Shown here: piece after piece, positions 49,101 through 56,737 of the stretch | How the letters are laid out: each line of letters begins with the position of its first letter | Numbering within the stretch: the first letter of the stretch is position 1 | Assembly: GCA_017531445.1 (NCBI GenBank) | Contig: JAFXKZ010000001.1 | Span: 287,037-351,036, forward strand | Direction of reading: 5' to 3' | Source of the DNA: Kiritimatiellia bacterium | Lineage (GTDB): Bacteria > Verrucomicrobiota > Kiritimatiellia > RFP12 > DVOR01 | DNA length: 64,000 nt | Translations under genes and position numbers: made by a program | Notes under the pieces: generated by a model | Databases searched by the model: none | Told to the model about the DNA's origin: nothing | Seen by the model: the letters and a program-made list of their open reading frames with translations, nothing else

Positions 49101-51217
49101 CGGAATTCCGGATTCTCGAAAAGGGCGAAAACGAGGTCAACAACGACCGCTTCGGCACGGTTCACTTCATGAAGAACGGTGAAGTAAAGGCGATGGTTGT
49201 GCCACGCGAAGTGGCTGACGCGGTGATGGATAAATCCACGTCAATCCCTGGCATTACCACCTTCTGCCGATTTATTAACGCTGGACGAACGACGAACAAT
49301 ATCACCTTCATTGCGCCTGCGTACGAGCGCGATCTCGCCGCATTCGCAATCAATAACAAGGGATTTAAGCGGTCGCCACTCCACTGGTTAAGCGCCTTCA
49401 ATCTCGGCACAGCCATGCGCCTTATTCCCGGTAAGCCTGGTGCGGTTCTTGGTGGCGCTACCGACGCCGGGGCCTATGTGGCGATGGCGGCACAATTCAT
49501 TCCCCCTCACGTCATGAAGTCAATCGGGCAACATCCGCTCGGACGATTCCTCTTCAATACCTCGACAGTGGAATACTGGACAAGTTTCGGCCACAAGATG
49601 GCGCGCATGATTCAGCGTGGCGAGTTCGAACAGACTCTTCAGGAGGCTAAGGCTGCACGCGAAGCGGGTAATATTTCGAAGGCGGAAGAATTGGAGTATT
49701 GTGCCGTCATGGCACGTAAGGCACTTGAAGATGGCGTGCTGCTCACCTTGCGACAGATGCGCAACGACGACTTCGTAAAGTCTGATCTGAAGCAACTCTT
49801 CGACAAGTACGAAATCTCCTTCGAGGACGATGTTGACGTAATGGCGCCTCTGCCAGAGCGCGTATGGAAGGTGCTCAAGGATCCCAAGCAATGGGGAACG
49901 GCCGCTTGGCAGAGTGCGTCTAAGAGCGCGCACGGGATCTGGGAAGGCATTGGCAATCTGAGCGAGCTTGAAGAGATGACCGTCAAACTCGCAGGTTATT
50001 GCGCACTGCATAATCAAGCGACAGCTGGTAAACAACAGTTCAGTGACAAGGACCGCAAGCGCATAGCCTTGCAGACTACTGAGATGGTTGGTTCGCCAGA
50101 CTTCGCTGCGCGTGGACTCCTTGCACAGATGATCGAGATGAGCACGTCGAGCTTCTGGAATGCACGCCTGCGCGCAGGACTGCGATCGGTGAAGTCTGCG
50201 ACGCAACATCCTGGCTCGTGGTTTGGTAAGGCAACACTGCATGCGTTACCGACGCTCACCTCACTCATGGTTACCTCAGGTTTACTCAGAAGGTCGCTCG
50301 TTTGGCTGCTCACGGACGACAACGACGAAGAGAAGCTCAAGGGCACGGTGGCGGGTTCGGTCATTGATGCCCTGCGCTGGCAGGAAGAGGCAATGAAGAA
50401 GGTGTCTGTCTACGCGCAGCGTGCCTACCGCTGCCTGCCAATCTGGTTCGACGGCCTGACGACAATCTGCCTCAAGCTTCCTATTCCTGACGAAGCGAAA
50501 CTGATTGACATGGGTATTCGCGCGACCTGGAATAAGTTTGCAGAGAAGTGCGGACTGGGTTCACCCGATCCGGGCATCGGATTCGATCATGTGGTCCATG
50601 AAGCAGCCAATCAATTCGGCTTCGATCCGAGCGATCGCGGCTCTATTTGGAGCTTCCTCACGCCGTTTGTCAGTCCGTACCTGTTCGGTTCTAATCCGCA
50701 CGAATCCTACAGAGACGCGCCGATGTATTCCGAACGAGATTTCAAGGCGCGATTCTTGGAGCCAGCCAACTTCGCAGAGAAGGTGACCCATAAGACTTGG
50801 AACGCCTCTCCCTTTGCGCAGCTCTACCGTTTCCGTGAGTCTGACGGTGGGCCACACTCCGACAGTACGAAGGAATTGCGTTTCATCCTCAACTTCCCCG
50901 TGGTCGGCCCGACACTCGCGCGATTCTGTTCGGTGGACTCCGGCGGCGATATGCAGACCTTGCGAGAGTATGAGAAGATTGACGAAGCGCAGCGCGCCGC
51001 AGACCGCATCAAGGTGGAACAACTCTTCCTGAAGATGGAAGCGCAAGAGGAATTGTCGGCCGAAGATACACTCTTTCTGCTACAGAATACCGACCGCCTG
51101 AAGCAGCTCTTCAAGGAAGCTAAGAAACCAAGCGCATTGCGTAAGCTTGAATCGATTAAAAGCATTAAGGATTCCGATACGCGCCTGCGTGCGATTGATG
51201 CGATTAACGCTAATTAG
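43136..51217 (+). CDS. Giant phage polyvalent protein (ParB-like, ADP-ribosyltransferase-like and zincin segments)
   Basis: The 2,693-residue protein fits the phage polyvalent-protein class: many effector domains strung together and probably injected with the DNA. In order: a glycine/alanine-rich membrane-active region (about 120-440); a ParB-like domain with VVTGRHRLDLAKQ (near 570); a segment resembling large-polyvalent-associated domain 3 (SGGFKAWFGNWE, near 1015-1200); an ADP-ribosyltransferase-like domain with VVYHGTGEDF, GNGFYATD and SEYCVWDSNQFKS (about 1215-1365); a zincin-like HELWH (H1533-H1537); then long helical regions and a C-terminal membrane-associated part (ERDLAAFAINNKGF near 2065). 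AAGGA precedes the ATG. Domain names are from motif recognition only. Confidence 0.75.
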   Translation: MASKDLLPIYHNGQLEYSSYDKAAEARKNGDEVVPLRHFKFEDGTEQFVSYEKSTAFQEQWAQEGRQATELFHAINTENPSELITQTTEERDAAWKAESGRWGEFAVDYGKAVGSQAGRIVTQIPKMIVGLSQLTNAGLGWLTSAGGLLPNAVSGQFHDWAKDNARLRQGLDRFDEKHLSADKKYDHLMSDGVRTTRDGIEGVTNLGAQLLIGGAATKGAQAVNAAATTVKGVAPVAQVVAPSTTPLTTGQMLVNAGKQVATGPGKIYAAGMAGEAAGETHAAAIENGVDPNRAAEIATMDGLTSYFLARMDLESGAISAAAGPAASKTAKQWFLGGLLRPFKSDVAKRVMRNVAWEGGSESLDQWMHLSRLQDAGVEINTEDKIRATAQAGIFGAAGGGIGELGGYLDSRSELKKWRHLFAIEHQAEAVEALKRAAAGQPVATDAPGGPAAITQNGGVIFKDGAVVHGDGTITTVNGVVTDTEGQPITIRPEVNQQSTIDLFRLIRESDLKVQHLPVDSIAVNDRVKQFKADADAATGVVAGERLQGAYNPIPAKPILVMEFADGHREVVTGRHRLDLAKQNQMAQIPANIIYEKDGWTIESARLMDAYDNILDGKGSDQDFVNFFRNSKLDAQTLAEHPELYGRKRQAEAKLLAENASDDLYTFFMGKDERMTLDVASAIAREAPMGANAYAGDIQRAVMRAVLNDGVRATDAAIMARSLMSAYKQRIEAKGIQQLSLFGDDDSFQLAMTLEAKFASSKVREIETDLRALKQATGKQSGNLKAREALLKKYGLESSEDVEGMQRVIGELEARKVRWQNYYTNPDLAQQAHAYAKQALHLDDIAVEMPDGRMTTVNQEAGAVAATNADAETDTGDNPDQGGFDFSMMPKPKAVLQPVNDSIESRFTVENAPHFSVVSDEGLMTVDIADGATEAEINQGLKQVLSTAREAGVEVKINSHDRLTNVQREAILEHNQSTPTSIERRYVKADKSKRPGWLKATNGKVTQLSERQWTHVRSGGFKAWFGNWEALSRGAILRNAPVVKMPTGSIPYASNKRSEIKKRLTDWAKRKNFGGFYDTEIGRVQIDFHSIKTTLGHPRWGEKKLRAIYTLEEGFKHAVYINSMPDLIHGNLINHYFAYRVDDNGTPSLIFCRAQEDANKNRIYLHEFYTEAEIIKGGTVKPGAVYDALTDSATFGKIILNPLYNINPKNVSKVVDENGEPLVVYHGTGEDFKIFQHSKIGFNTKNKGIFGNGFYATDQRSLAERYAKYNRTNGKVMSLFVNMRTPFRWSDPASVEIARKLGFPESRIKNGKLLPLVEERQILDFTAKLKNAGYDGTIYTYPEGGSEYCVWDSNQFKSATDNHGGYSDANPNIDMNVADEMRSTLESTVYPNGGRVPVVGSPAAEKGRIPLALYHVVGIYRTLAGRYPKVVKDANRGPRSALGWFKGDTQDIAVRAQLFGLADATDIQALHDDLKQKGFFRNEDPNWCAHHSKRVVIHEKRLSQIKLHEALNKLVDRRIKSGIHQGIGTKVMAHELWHYIDQLDGVKVREHGNFLAHILNLKQSHAEVMPETAFTTDTELINEATNFIAWWMGIKPDQVQYHKQPKEAYAEMGAALWLDPGAVAQRAPKYYRAMMEGMQRHPSAMRAWEKAVAAIEGKTDVSGLMDRLSAQWSREAETERRRLRSRLQRVAPEGANLFERLYYRFFGANNAMKFARIFTDKHAPVVMVANEATSIALRQAEKMVKKGKLTQDEYNALKLAANAAVEDVSYLLTQYRHQYGRSKIFLADLSEKVIQASRKLDVDMQTLAKYLHLKRVIEIGDRATALGIDAPTAHKALNQMSRELGLSKMRNVISMANQFRAVYEQAVINNAQVASMLGPDNMRLLQRNKHYVTMRHVDDAGQIVDMHEQLDQKGKAGRDPLTLALTQMMRIGGGISTETGYRLHRLTGSFRATSNPVTATAETAVAIIEAAQKNAMMIELADTLERFEFPEFRILEKGENEVNNDRFGTVHFMKNGEVKAMVVPREVADAVMDKSTSIPGITTFCRFINAGRTTNNITFIAPAYERDLAAFAINNKGFKRSPLHWLSAFNLGTAMRLIPGKPGAVLGGATDAGAYVAMAAQFIPPHVMKSIGQHPLGRFLFNTSTVEYWTSFGHKMARMIQRGEFEQTLQEAKAAREAGNISKAEELEYCAVMARKALEDGVLLTLRQMRNDDFVKSDLKQLFDKYEISFEDDVDVMAPLPERVWKVLKDPKQWGTAAWQSASKSAHGIWEGIGNLSELEEMTVKLAGYCALHNQATAGKQQFSDKDRKRIALQTTEMVGSPDFAARGLLAQMIEMSTSSFWNARLRAGLRSVKSATQHPGSWFGKATLHALPTLTSLMVTSGLLRRSLVWLLTDDNDEEKLKGTVAGSVIDALRWQEEAMKKVSVYAQRAYRCLPIWFDGLTTICLKLPIPDEAKLIDMGIRATWNKFAEKCGLGSPDPGIGFDHVVHEAANQFGFDPSDRGSIWSFLTPFVSPYLFGSNPHESYRDAPMYSERDFKARFLEPANFAEKVTHKTWNASPFAQLYRFRESDGGPHSDSTKELRFILNFPVVGPTLARFCSVDSGGDMQTLREYEKIDEAQRAADRIKVEQLFLKMEAQEELSAEDTLFLLQNTDRLKQLFKEAKKPSALRKLESIKSIKDSDTRLRAIDAINAN

Positions 51218-51232
51218 TGTAGACATCTACAC
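51217..51232. promoter_or_regulatory. Late-block site 3
   Basis: GTGTAGACATCTACAC begins at the last base of the polyvalent gene's stop codon and lies directly before a terminator, 134 nt upstream of the scaffold gene. Confidence 0.65.
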
Positions 51233-51281
51233 GAACACCCGCCTAAGCGCCACTTTGGAGCACTTAGGCGGGTGTTCTTTT
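51233..51281 (+). terminator. Terminator after the polyvalent-protein gene
   Basis: GAACACCCGCCTAAG (51233-51247) pairs with 51263-51277 over 15 bp, followed by TTTT. Confidence 0.9.
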
Positions 51282-51365
51282 GCAACAATAAAAGCACGAC
51301 AGCGGAGAGTAGCGCAGCCCGTTGTGCCGGTAAACATGGCGCGTTCCGAGCATGAAGGATAACTC

Positions 51366-52175
51366 ATGGAAGACCAATACGATGATGAAACCTCTGAAGA
51401 CTTCGACGATGTGATTGATTCACAAGATGACGGGGACGAAGAAGAGGATACCGACGACGAAGAAGACACCTCTGAAGACGATGACGCTGACGAAGCGGAA
51501 GAGGAAGAAGAGGAAGACGAAGACGAAACCAAAGGCGAAGGTCTGCCTGAAGGCGTCAAACGTCGATTCGCGAAGCTCACCAAAGCACGAAAGAGTGCAG
51601 AAGAGAAGGCAGCCAAATTGGAAAAAGAGTTGAACGCCGTTAAGAACAAGTACGGCGAGACCTCTCCCAAGACGCTGATGGCCATTGCGCAGAAGCATGG
51701 CATTCTTCCTTCGCTCCTTTCGGCCAAGAATGCCAAGATGATTGAGCGAGCCGATGAATTAGAGGCGAACATCTCAACGCTTGAGGACACGCTTGATGAC
51801 ATGAATGACCGGCGCGAAGATGAGATTGTAATCGGCGGTGAAACTTACACCCGCGGCCAAATCAGCAAGCGTCTGCGCCAGCAGAAGAAGGAATTTGCTG
51901 AACTGCGCGACGACGTAAAGACGACGCGTAAGCAGTTGGCGGCGCGCTGTGAGAAGTTGCTGAAGCTCGGACTCGAAGCCGAAAAGGCGCAGAAGAAGGG
52001 CGGCAAGCAGAACAAGAAAACCCGCGAAGAAGAAGGTTTGCAGCCTCTCGCCCAGCGTAAGCGCAAACTCAATGGATTAGATCCAGAGAGTGGCTCCCGC
52101 TCGACGCCGAAGAGTCGCGAAGAACTCCTGGCACTTCGCAGAAACCTCGTCGCTGCGGTACGTCGCGGCGATTAA
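51366..52175 (+). CDS. Capsid scaffolding protein
   Basis: The 269-residue protein has an extremely acidic first 55 residues (runs of D and E), a long coiled-coil middle (KARKSAEEKAAKLEKELNAV; LRQQKKEFAELRDDV), and a basic C-terminus. This layout and its place directly before the major capsid gene are typical of phage scaffolds that guide prohead assembly and then leave. GAAGGATAACTC precedes the ATG. Confidence 0.75.
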   Translation: MEDQYDDETSEDFDDVIDSQDDGDEEEDTDDEEDTSEDDDADEAEEEEEEDEDETKGEGLPEGVKRRFAKLTKARKSAEEKAAKLEKELNAVKNKYGETSPKTLMAIAQKHGILPSLLSAKNAKMIERADELEANISTLEDTLDDMNDRREDEIVIGGETYTRGQISKRLRQQKKEFAELRDDVKTTRKQLAARCEKLLKLGLEAEKAQKKGGKQNKKTREEEGLQPLAQRKRKLNGLDPESGSRSTPKSREELLALRRNLVAAVRRGD

Positions 52176-52191
52176 CTAAGGAACCATTACC

Positions 52192-53205
52192 ATGGCTGCC
52201 GGCATTTTTAACACGACTATTCCACTCACGTCGCACAACGACTACACTGAATCTCTCATCCTCCTCAAGCCCGAAGAACTCGTGCTCCTGAATCACTTGA
52301 AGCGCACTTACCCTGGCATTAAAGACGCCAAGGCGTGGAAGCGCTCCAACGAACTTCAGGGCCGCCAGATTAAGTCCTACGAGGCAATTGCCGAAGGCAC
52401 GGACAAGACGGACGGATTTGCACACCGCAACAATACGATCGTCGAATCTATCATCGAAGTTGGCCAGTCCAACGGTTACGCCATCACGCGTGAACAGCTC
52501 ATCTTGAATCGTTCGCTCGTCAAGCACAACTATCTCGATGAATTGATTGACAATGATGCGGCCGACTTCGCTCGCTCCATTGAGCACGTCATTGGCTCTC
52601 GCCAGGAATGCGTTGATAAGACCTCTCCGACCGTTGTCACCAAGACCCGCGGTTTGATGAGCTGGTTGCAGCCCGGCGCGCACACCGTGCTTCCGATCGC
52701 AGACGGTTTCCGTCCTGCTACGGAAATTGCGCTCGGCAAGGATGATACGCTCACCGAAGCCGTACTCAAGGAGGCACTTGTGGCCGCTCGTAAGAACGCC
52801 GGTCATGCGCTCAATCTTGTTGGCTTTGTCGGTTTGGATGCCAAGCTCGCCTTTGCAGACTTCCTCGGCAAGATTCCTGTGCAGCGCAATATGGACGCCA
52901 AGGATACCACGATCTTCTCGATGGTTGACTTTTTCAAGTATGACGCCGCGAATTTGAAGTTGGTTCAGCTCGACGGTCTCGACTGCGATCCGACTACGCT
53001 TGAGCCTACCAACGCCTCTGGCTTCTCTGGCGCATTCATTGAGCTCGATAATTTCCAGCTTGAATTTGCACAGCAGATTACCCACGAAGACCTCTCCACG
53101 AAGACGGATAAGGGTTCCGGTAAGAAGGGTATGCACCGTGCTATGTTCCGTTTGAACTGCACCGGCTTGCTCGGCTCCTTCCGTATGACGAAGAGTTTGA
53201 CCTAA
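52192..53205 (+). CDS. Major capsid protein
   Basis: The 337-residue protein starts MAAGIFNTTIPLTSHNDYTE and has the size and alternating helix/strand pattern of HK97-fold coat proteins (QGRQIKSYEAIAEGTDKTDG; VGFVGLDAKLAFADFLGKIP). It follows the scaffold gene by 16 nt and is closed by a strong terminator, as expected for the most highly expressed late gene. The call combines context and general pattern rather than a motif. Confidence 0.75.
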   Translation: MAAGIFNTTIPLTSHNDYTESLILLKPEELVLLNHLKRTYPGIKDAKAWKRSNELQGRQIKSYEAIAEGTDKTDGFAHRNNTIVESIIEVGQSNGYAITREQLILNRSLVKHNYLDELIDNDAADFARSIEHVIGSRQECVDKTSPTVVTKTRGLMSWLQPGAHTVLPIADGFRPATEIALGKDDTLTEAVLKEALVAARKNAGHALNLVGFVGLDAKLAFADFLGKIPVQRNMDAKDTTIFSMVDFFKYDAANLKLVQLDGLDCDPTTLEPTNASGFSGAFIELDNFQLEFAQQITHEDLSTKTDKGSGKKGMHRAMFRLNCTGLLGSFRMTKSLT

Positions 53206-53278
53206 GCTTCTGCGCCCCGCTGGTGCTCGGCGGGGTGCCTCTAAGCAAAGCATTGTAAACCAATCCACATACAACCCC

Positions 53279-53339
53279 GCCGACTACATGGCCAAAGTCT
53301 AATTAACTCCTTTTGGCAGCCATGTGGTCGGCTTTTAAT
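53279..53339 (+). terminator. Terminator after the capsid gene
   Basis: GCCGACTACATGGC (53279-53292) pairs with GCCATGTGGTCGGC (53319-53332) with one G-T, extended inward by CAAAG/CTTTTG, followed by TTTTAATTT. A CCCCGC/GCGGGG stem at about 53214-53236 precedes it. Confidence 0.8.
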
Positions 53340-53347
53340 TTGAAGTT

Positions 53348-55426
53348 ATGAAACGTCTCGACACGCGTCTGCCAGTTTCTGAGGAAGAGCGATCTCGGCT
53401 TGAAGAACGGTGCCGGGAATACGCTTCCAACGCACTCTCCATACATCAACTTAACAAGGACGCCAAGAAGCGCTTCGCGGCCGAATCGCCTTATGGAATT
53501 GACGGCATTAAGCGGCATCATAAGTCTGGAGATCGCATTCGGCCATTTAAGGGATCAGCCAACAATGCGATCCGTTGGGCAGACGCCATTGCGGATGCCG
53601 AACGTTCGATGGCGATTGAGATCGCGCGCCGCGTGAATCTCGTGGTCCGCCCGATTACCGCAGACGAGATGTCTACGCGCCACGCAGCTGCGCTAACTAA
53701 ATTGATTGACTGGGGCATCTCGGCGCTCGGCAACGAACGGTATCGCCAACTTGAGATGGCAGTCAACTATGCGCTCATTGACACCCCGGCGATTGCACTC
53801 CTAACATTGGATTGGCAGACGCGCACAATTCATGGTCCACGTGTGGCACAAAAGGACCAGGTGGCAGCAGCACTTCTCAGCGCACTCTCTGATATTTCCG
53901 CTGACGATTTGGATAATGCAATTCTCATTGGAGATATCCCTGAACGCATTAGCGTAGCGGCCGCAACGATCCTCTCTACGTACACGGAGACAGCCGAACG
54001 CGTATTGCGCGCATTTGCGGAAGATAATCAGGTGGAATATATCGCACGCGTTGCGCGCGAAGAAGTTCCAGCGCTCAACGCATGGCAATTCGGTACCGAG
54101 TTTCTGATTCCTTCAAAGACGTGCGACTTTCAATTCCTATCGCCGTGGTATCGCGTTGAATGGGTGAGCATTCCGCGATTGTATGACTTGGCCGAAGCGG
54201 GCGGCTGGTCCAATGAGTTCGTCGAAGCGACCATTAAATGCAAGGGTCAGTCGCTCAATCTTGCCACAGAAGACACCTTTCGCGTCAGTGACGATTACCG
54301 AGAGATGGTGCAATTATGCTACGCCTACACGATTGACGAGACGGCTACCGGCGAGACTGCACGTTGGCAAACAATCTTCTCGGCGGCACCAGGCTTGACC
54401 GCTTGCGGACGTGAGATTATGCGCATTAACAAGGCCAAATGGCCAGCCGTGCTTCTGACGCGCGAACGCAACTCCGATAACCTGCTTGACTCTCGCGGAT
54501 TGGCATTGCTCGCCAGTCCGGCGCTCGACTTGGCGAAGAAACTCGTTGATACGGGGAGCAACAATGCTATCGTCGGAGGCCTGCCGCCGGTGCTCTCTCG
54601 AGGCAATGGCGAACAAAAGATCTCGCTCAATCCACTTGCAGCAATCAAGCTGCGATCGAACGCTGAACTGAAGTTTTTGCAGCCACCGGCGTATCCAGCG
54701 CAAGGCAATAATGAAGTTGATCGCCTCAAATCTGAACTCTACGACTATTTCGGTATTGCCACGAAAGACTCAGACCTTGAAACAATTACAACCCGCCGCC
54801 GCCACCGTATGGGCACGTTCATTGGAGTGTTGCGCGACCTGTATATGGCATTGTTGTCACTGATTCAGGCGAACGCCTCCGACGCACTCTTGGCCAGGAT
54901 CCTCGGAAACGACGCAACGCTTCCAGGCATTCGCACAGACATTGACGGTCACTTCACGCTGACGCTTGAATGTAATGTGGATGATCTGATTACCGAAAAC
55001 GTCATCAAGAAGATTCAAGTGTTTGGCCAGATAATCGGAACGCTTGACCGTCAGAAGGTTGTCGATACCGCGCCGATCATGAAGTCGGCCATTCGTGCAT
55101 TGTTTCCCGATGTGTCCGAAGATGCGTTGCGTGCCGTTGAAGATGCGACTCAGGCTGATCTAAAGGATGAAGAAGAGAACTTCATCAAGATTAAGGCTGG
55201 ATTGCGGCCGCAGATGAATGTCGAAGGTGGCTGGAATTATGCTGCGCGATTGCAATTCTGGCAAGAGCAGTTGCAGCAGAACCCGGCGGCGATTGAAGAG
55301 ATGTCGCCCGAAGCGCAGGCATTTGCTCAGCAGTGGATGCAAGCCTTGCAGCAGCAAGACCAGCAATTCGGGGCCAATGCTGAACTCGGACGCACCGGTG
55401 CGCCGGATGTTGAACCCATGGCTTAA
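53348..55426 (+). CDS. Portal protein
   Basis: The 692-residue protein matches the podovirus-type portal plan: N-terminal clip/stem approach (ERCREYASNALSIHQLNKDA), a region rich in R-D-N contacts, central helices around DLYMALLSLIQANASDAL, and a long C-terminal helical barrel-like end with Q-rich segment (AQQWMQALQQQDQQFGANAE). Portals form the dodecameric DNA gate and contact TerL. It lies after the capsid gene, whereas portal usually precedes scaffold and capsid. The call rests on size, composition and context. Confidence 0.65.
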   Translation: MKRLDTRLPVSEEERSRLEERCREYASNALSIHQLNKDAKKRFAAESPYGIDGIKRHHKSGDRIRPFKGSANNAIRWADAIADAERSMAIEIARRVNLVVRPITADEMSTRHAAALTKLIDWGISALGNERYRQLEMAVNYALIDTPAIALLTLDWQTRTIHGPRVAQKDQVAAALLSALSDISADDLDNAILIGDIPERISVAAATILSTYTETAERVLRAFAEDNQVEYIARVAREEVPALNAWQFGTEFLIPSKTCDFQFLSPWYRVEWVSIPRLYDLAEAGGWSNEFVEATIKCKGQSLNLATEDTFRVSDDYREMVQLCYAYTIDETATGETARWQTIFSAAPGLTACGREIMRINKAKWPAVLLTRERNSDNLLDSRGLALLASPALDLAKKLVDTGSNNAIVGGLPPVLSRGNGEQKISLNPLAAIKLRSNAELKFLQPPAYPAQGNNEVDRLKSELYDYFGIATKDSDLETITTRRRHRMGTFIGVLRDLYMALLSLIQANASDALLARILGNDATLPGIRTDIDGHFTLTLECNVDDLITENVIKKIQVFGQIIGTLDRQKVVDTAPIMKSAIRALFPDVSEDALRAVEDATQADLKDEEENFIKIKAGLRPQMNVEGGWNYAARLQFWQEQLQQNPAAIEEMSPEAQAFAQQWMQALQQQDQQFGANAELGRTGAPDVEPMA

Positions 55427-55440
55427 GAGAGGATAAGACA

Positions 55441-56730
55441 ATGGCTATCACTTTTACTGAAACGAAGAAGAAGTCGTTAGAAGAACGCCTTGCCGAACGT
55501 CAGCGTCAAGCGATTGACCGCGCAAACGCCTTAAAGGAAAGCGCTTACAACAATCGCCTCGCGGGAATTGGATTAGAGGACAATCCGAGCGCAGCCAAGG
55601 TGCACGGTCAACGTGAGCTTACCGCTAAGACGGGGCCGAACGGTAGAACTTACCTCTATGACAAAGAGGGTAATATCACCGTCGGGACAGACTTCCAGCG
55701 CGCAATGGCGCCAGATGAATACCGGAAGCTTGAAACCGAAGAAGGTCGCAGCGAGGTCTACGCGCCGGAGAAACGCGTACGTGGCGTGAGCTATGTCGGG
55801 AGTCAGCAGCTTGATCCGCGCGAGCTTGCGATGAAGGCGCGTGAGCGTGCGCTTGATCGCGCCGGTATGACTGATATGAAGGCGATCAATAAGGCGCTTC
55901 AGATGCGCCGTAATATCCGTTCGGCGATGGAAGCAGAAAGCGGTCCGAGTGCTGCACAGAGGGAAGTAGCCAAACGGTGGAATCTTGAACGCACGTTCGG
56001 CGGAACGCATGGCGCAAAGGCACGCGTAGCGCAGATGGGTATCGACGATGCTCGCCGCCAGGCTGAGCGCGACCAGGCGCTCACACTCGCCATCCTCGGC
56101 CACGACAAGGATCGCGACGTTGCCAAGCTTCAGAATGAGGGCAATCTTGCCGTCGAAACGCAGCGCGGCACGAACGCCGTCGACCTGGCCAAACAACAAG
56201 GCGCTGACAATCTCGCCGTCGCCAAACAGCAGGGCGCAGACAATCTCGCCGTCGAGACGCAGCGCGGTGCAAACGCCGTTGATCTGGCCAAGCAACAGGG
56301 CGCAGACAATCTCGCCGTAACGCAAGCCCAGGGCACGAACGCACTAAATGTTGCCAAGCAACAAGGCGCTGACAACGTTAAAATCGCCGAGATGCAGAGT
56401 GCAGACGCTGCCAAGGTTAAGGCGGCTGAGCACGTCAAGAATATAGAGAAGCGCTCGAACGATATTCTCACTCTGGCCGCAAAGTTTGCCAACAAGGGCG
56501 CAGCGAGCCCCGAAGACAAGACCCTTCTGGTGTCTATCGTTAATTCCTCCAGGCTGCCGAATGACCTTAAGCAAGCTCTTCTCCAGAATCCGGACAACAC
56601 CAATCTCGTGCCAGTGTTCGAGGCACTCATTGGCGATGCGAATCGTTACCGCGCCGAAATTGGCCTGCCACCGATTCAATTCAATAGTGCGTCGGCCAAC
56701 AATATACCTAGCCCAATCATAAACATCTAA
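55441..56730 (+). CDS. Virion protein with hendecad coiled-coil repeats
   Basis: The 429-residue protein has a charged N-terminal half and, at about residues 235-335, eight or nine 11-residue repeats such as AVDLAKQQGAD, NLAVETQRGAN and NLAVAKQQGAD, encoded by near-identical 33-nt DNA units. Hendecads make right-handed or straight coiled coils. The end (NSASANNIPSPIINI) is a short polar tail. It is the last rightward phage gene; a tail-needle, plug or internal virion protein is possible. Confidence 0.65.
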   Translation: MAITFTETKKKSLEERLAERQRQAIDRANALKESAYNNRLAGIGLEDNPSAAKVHGQRELTAKTGPNGRTYLYDKEGNITVGTDFQRAMAPDEYRKLETEEGRSEVYAPEKRVRGVSYVGSQQLDPRELAMKARERALDRAGMTDMKAINKALQMRRNIRSAMEAESGPSAAQREVAKRWNLERTFGGTHGAKARVAQMGIDDARRQAERDQALTLAILGHDKDRDVAKLQNEGNLAVETQRGTNAVDLAKQQGADNLAVAKQQGADNLAVETQRGANAVDLAKQQGADNLAVTQAQGTNALNVAKQQGADNVKIAEMQSADAAKVKAAEHVKNIEKRSNDILTLAAKFANKGAASPEDKTLLVSIVNSSRLPNDLKQALLQNPDNTNLVPVFEALIGDANRYRAEIGLPPIQFNSASANNIPSPIINI

Positions 56731-56737
56731 TCACCAC

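Larger units (their letters stand above)
17281..56737 (+). mobile_element. Temperate prophage of about 39.5 kb
   Basis: An integrase at the left, then regulation, replication, terminase, lysis, tail, polyvalent-protein and capsid/portal genes, nearly all rightward and tightly packed, define a complete-looking prophage between the rpoC terminator and a leftward host-type membrane-protein gene. No tape-measure or sheath gene was recognised, which favours a podovirus-like virion. Both borders are approximate: no direct-repeat attachment site was found, and the 31-bp similarity between 17328-17358 and 56755-56785 is inverted. Most structural genes look intact, though one small early gene has a nonsense codon. 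Confidence 0.9.
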
